A stretch of 9,059 bases of DNA, taken from the NCBI GenBank assembly GCA_018817865.1, contig JAHITG010000272.1, forward strand, positions 1-9,059, in the 5' to 3' direction. Made by a program: the position numbers and the translations under genes. Each line of letters starts with the position of its first letter. The first letter of the stretch is position 1. This DNA comes from Spirochaetota bacterium. Lineage in GTDB: Bacteria; Spirochaetota; JAHITG01. The notes under the pieces are model-generated. The model did not search any database, was not told the DNA's origin, and saw only the letters and a program-made list of their open reading frames with translations. Of this stretch, positions 7,489 through 9,059 are shown piece by piece.

Positions 7489-7528
7489 TTCAACCCCAAA
7501 TGTATTTAACAATACATTTGGGGTTGAA
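7489..7528. repeat. Perfect palindrome, 18-bp arms, 4-base loop
   Basis: TTCAACCCCAAATGTATT (7489-7506) and its exact reverse complement (7511-7528) flank TAAC. It starts 11 bases after the preceding palindrome ends. A C4/G4 core near the base makes it more stable than its neighbour. It has no U-tract on either strand, so it is not a standard terminator. Confidence 0.85.
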
Positions 7529-7566
7529 ATACAATTATTTAGGTTGCTTTTATACTATATCACTCA

Positions 7567-7586
7567 AGTGCATTTTTAAATGCATT
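7567..7586. repeat. Small hairpin with TGCATTT/AAATGCA arms
   Basis: TGCATTT (7569-7575) pairs with AAATGCA (7578-7584) across two bases, extended by a G-T and an A-T pair. It shares its core word with the palindrome at 7441-7477 and lies just outside the proposed left end of the IS110 element. Confidence 0.4.
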
Positions 7587-7623
7587 GCTGATTCTTTAAT
7601 TCTCACTAATGGGAGTATTTTAA

Positions 7624-7874
7624 GGTGCTCTGATGCACCGGGGTGAAAGAGAGGTGGTCGAAAATTAAAACACGATATTATGAAAATTAAAAACAATTGA
7701 AAAAGGAAGGCGGTTCAGTATACTTCTAAAAACAGCTTACTAATGCTAGGAAGTATAGCTGATAGGTGCCTGGGATGACTTTGGTCAAACCCGTAAACAC
7801 GATTAGTAGCCGCCTTCCGAATTAAAAAAATGGGAACTGTCTTTGAAAGGCCTACAGACCTTGACAGTCAACCC
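7624..7874 (+). ncRNA. Putative IS110 bridge RNA
   Basis: Non-coding sequence directly upstream of the IS110 recombinase, where IS110-group elements encode their bridge RNA. Three domains are visible in order. The first is a 5' hairpin GGTGC/GCACC (7624-7628/7635-7639). The second is a large domain closed by GGAAGGCGG/CCGCCTTCC (7705-7713/7810-7818), enclosing TATACTTC/GAAGTATA (7719-7726/7750-7757) with a 23-base loop, and TGAC-TTTG-GTCA (7776-7787) within GGG/CCC. The third is a hairpin ACTGTC/GACAGT (7836-7841/7863-7868) with inner AAGG/CCTT, a TTTGA bulge and a CCTACAGA loop. By analogy with IS621, the second and third would be the target-binding and donor-binding loops. The RNA ends and the guide assignments are inferred; only the stems are seen. 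Confidence 0.6.
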
Positions 7875-7880
7875 GAATAG

Positions 7881-7909
7881 ACGGTTGGTATCAATTGTCA
7901 TAATACCGT
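7881..7909 (+). promoter_or_regulatory. Hairpin between the putative bridge RNA and the recombinase gene
   Basis: ACGGT (7881-7885) can pair with ACCGT (7905-7909), or alternatively GGTAT (7887-7891) with ATACC (7903-7907). It lies about 27 bases before the recombinase ribosome-binding site. It may separate the non-coding RNA from the coding transcript, or tune expression. No convincing promoter for the recombinase is seen close by. Confidence 0.3.
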
Positions 7910-7947
7910 TTATCATGCATTAGTCAAGCGATTTTAAGGAGGTTTTT

Positions 7948-9042
7948 ATGAATTACATTGGTATTGATCTGCATTCCGATCGCTTTACGTGCACCTTCCT
8001 TTCCAAAGGAGATAATACTGAAACAACTACTTTTATTCTCAATGAGAAAGGATTGGATGGTTTTCTGGCAAAATGTACAAAAGAAGATTATGTCGCTTTA
8101 GAAGCCAGTTCTCCTACATTCTCGTTTTACGATTTAATCAAACATTCTGTTAAAAAAGTTTTGGTACTGGATCCTTTTCAATTGCAACTAATTTATAAGT
8201 CTGGAAAAAAGAATGATAAGATCGATTCAAAAAAGATAGCAAAACTGCTAAAATACCATATTGAAGCAGATAAAGATTTTTTACCGATTGTATATGTGCC
8301 GGATAAGGAAATAAGAAAATTACGCGCCTTATTTACAACGTATAAACTTTACATCAAAGAACTGGTTGCTATAAAGAATCGTATCTACTCTATACTTCGT
8401 GAAAATTTACATGGGATTAAAAAGAAAAGTGTTAAAGGTAAAAAATACCGTAGTATAATTGTTAAATTTGATATATGTGAGGAATATAAATATCAAATCA
8501 AATCCTTGTATAAAACAATGGATCACCTTTATGAAAGGATTGATGAGATAAAAAAGGAAATATATTATTTAGGGAAGCACTATAGAGAAGAGATAGTTAT
8601 CCTAACATCAATCTTAGGAGTCAGCCCTTTTATAGCTTTAGCATTAAAGGCCGATTATGCTGATGTCAACCGGTTCAAAAATGCAAAGCATTTTTCGTCT
8701 TATCTGCGAGCAGTACCAAAACTGGATGCATCCAATGACAAAATAAAGAATGGCTCTACAAAAAAAAGAGGACGTCCATTGGGGATATCATTATTACTCC
8801 AATCGTTAAATCATATAAAACGAGTCAGCCCAAAGATATCAGAATTCTATGCTCGATTAAAAACAGGAAAAAGTGCAGGCAAAGTGCGTATGGCTATAAT
8901 GAGAAAAATGTTTGTCACGATTTATTATATGCTACGTGAAAAAAAATATTTTGGATACTATATAAAAGAAACACACGAAGCTAAAATGGCTGAATATGAT
9001 CAAATTGTAACAAATTATGAAGAAAATAAAAAAGCAGCTTGA
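7948..9042 (+). CDS. IS110-family DEDD recombinase (transposase)
   Basis: A 364-residue DNA recombinase that would move its element through a circular intermediate. The RuvC-like N-terminal domain carries the DEDD residues D7 (YIGIDLHSD), E52 (VALEAS) and D90/D93 (KNDKIDSKKIA). A helical, probably coiled-coil linker spans about 110-215. The C-terminal Transposase_20 domain starts near LTSILGVSP (about 220) and includes FSSYLRAVP. S262 in LDASNDK is placed where the family's catalytic serine lies, followed by KKRGRPLGISLLLQ. No frameshift or early stop is visible and the family length is normal, so it may be active. The start is fixed by AAGGAGG (7936-7942), five bases before ATG. The A/T-rich, lysine-rich codon choice differs from ssnA and nrdD, consistent with acquisition. 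IS1111-type is the alternative subgroup, but the long non-coding stretch upstream favours IS110. Confidence 0.93.
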   Translation: MNYIGIDLHSDRFTCTFLSKGDNTETTTFILNEKGLDGFLAKCTKEDYVALEASSPTFSFYDLIKHSVKKVLVLDPFQLQLIYKSGKKNDKIDSKKIAKLLKYHIEADKDFLPIVYVPDKEIRKLRALFTTYKLYIKELVAIKNRIYSILRENLHGIKKKSVKGKKYRSIIVKFDICEEYKYQIKSLYKTMDHLYERIDEIKKEIYYLGKHYREEIVILTSILGVSPFIALALKADYADVNRFKNAKHFSSYLRAVPKLDASNDKIKNGSTKKRGRPLGISLLLQSLNHIKRVSPKISEFYARLKTGKSAGKVRMAIMRKMFVTIYYMLREKKYFGYYIKETHEAKMAEYDQIVTNYEENKKAA

Positions 9043-9059
9043 CTTTGAATTCTCATAGA

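Larger units (their letters stand above)
7604..9059 (+). mobile_element. IS110-family insertion sequence (right end not confirmed)
   Basis: The recombinase at 7948-9042 with a structured non-coding stretch before it defines an IS110-group element. The left boundary is an estimate: an 8-base AATTCTCA, preceded by CTTT, occurs at 7598-7605 and again just after the recombinase at 9048-9055 (there CTTTG). That would give an element near 1.45 kb, normal for the family. IS110 elements lack terminal inverted repeats and usually make no target duplication, so boundaries cannot be read from the sequence alone and the true right end may lie past the window. Confidence 0.7.

Noticed and set aside
7452..7646. 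Open frame of 64 codons on the plus strand
   Set aside because: It reads through both arms of a perfect palindrome and has no ribosome-binding site. The residues merely mirror the repeats.
7594..7880. Group II intron fragment, IS200/IS605 end or omega-RNA as explanation for the structured region
   Set aside because: No domain V-like motif, Y1 transposase or TnpB is present, and the region ends directly at an IS110 recombinase, which explains it better.
7598..9055. AATTCTCA on both sides of the element as a true target-site duplication
   Set aside because: IS110-family recombination is not known to create 8-base duplications. The repeat is better treated as donor-target similarity or chance.

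Overview
The window is a piece of an AT-rich bacterial chromosome, apparently from an anaerobe. It carries an oxygen-sensitive class III ribonucleotide reductase with its radical-SAM activase, and an SsnA-type aminohydrolase of the kind found in anaerobic purine-degradation clusters. The phylum cannot be fixed from the sequence. Spirochaetes, Clostridia or an uncultured anaerobic lineage would all fit.

Layout. Positions 1-372 are non-coding apart from a possible divergent gene start at the extreme left edge. They hold two hairpins and a very good sigma-70-type promoter. Positions 373-3167 are a two-gene, translationally coupled operon: ssnA (aminohydrolase) and a SAMHD1/dGTPase-like HD phosphohydrolase. 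Positions 3168-3453 hold a large imperfect inverted repeat built from CACAGAG octamers and ending in a T-run, then the promoter and ribosome-binding site of the next gene. Positions 3454-4296 encode a 280-residue protein I do not recognise. It converges, with a 13-base gap, on nrdG (4310-4978, minus). nrdG overlaps the end of nrdD (4975-7074, minus) by ATGA, so nrdD-nrdG is one operon read leftwards.

Positions 7075-7947 are an unusually rich intergenic region. Next to nrdD is a leader of about 240 bases. Upstream of it is a candidate promoter whose -35 zone is replaced by three TTTAATCA boxes spaced exactly 11 bp apart. Then come two perfect palindromes with 17- and 18-bp arms. From about 7604 the sequence belongs to an IS110-family insertion sequence. 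Its 364-residue DEDD recombinase (7948-9042) is preceded by roughly 250 bases of strongly structured non-coding sequence. This is the position and general architecture (5' hairpin, large first loop domain, compact second loop domain) expected for a bridge RNA, the programmable guide RNA of IS110 recombinases. The right end of the element is at or beyond the window edge.

How the genes work together: SsnA and the HD protein are co-expressed and both act on nucleobase or nucleotide substrates. NrdD and NrdG make dNTPs without oxygen. The HD protein may hydrolyse dNTPs, so this part of the chromosome is loosely themed on purine and nucleotide metabolism. The most notable system is the IS110 element with its putative bridge RNA, lying next to palindromic DNA.
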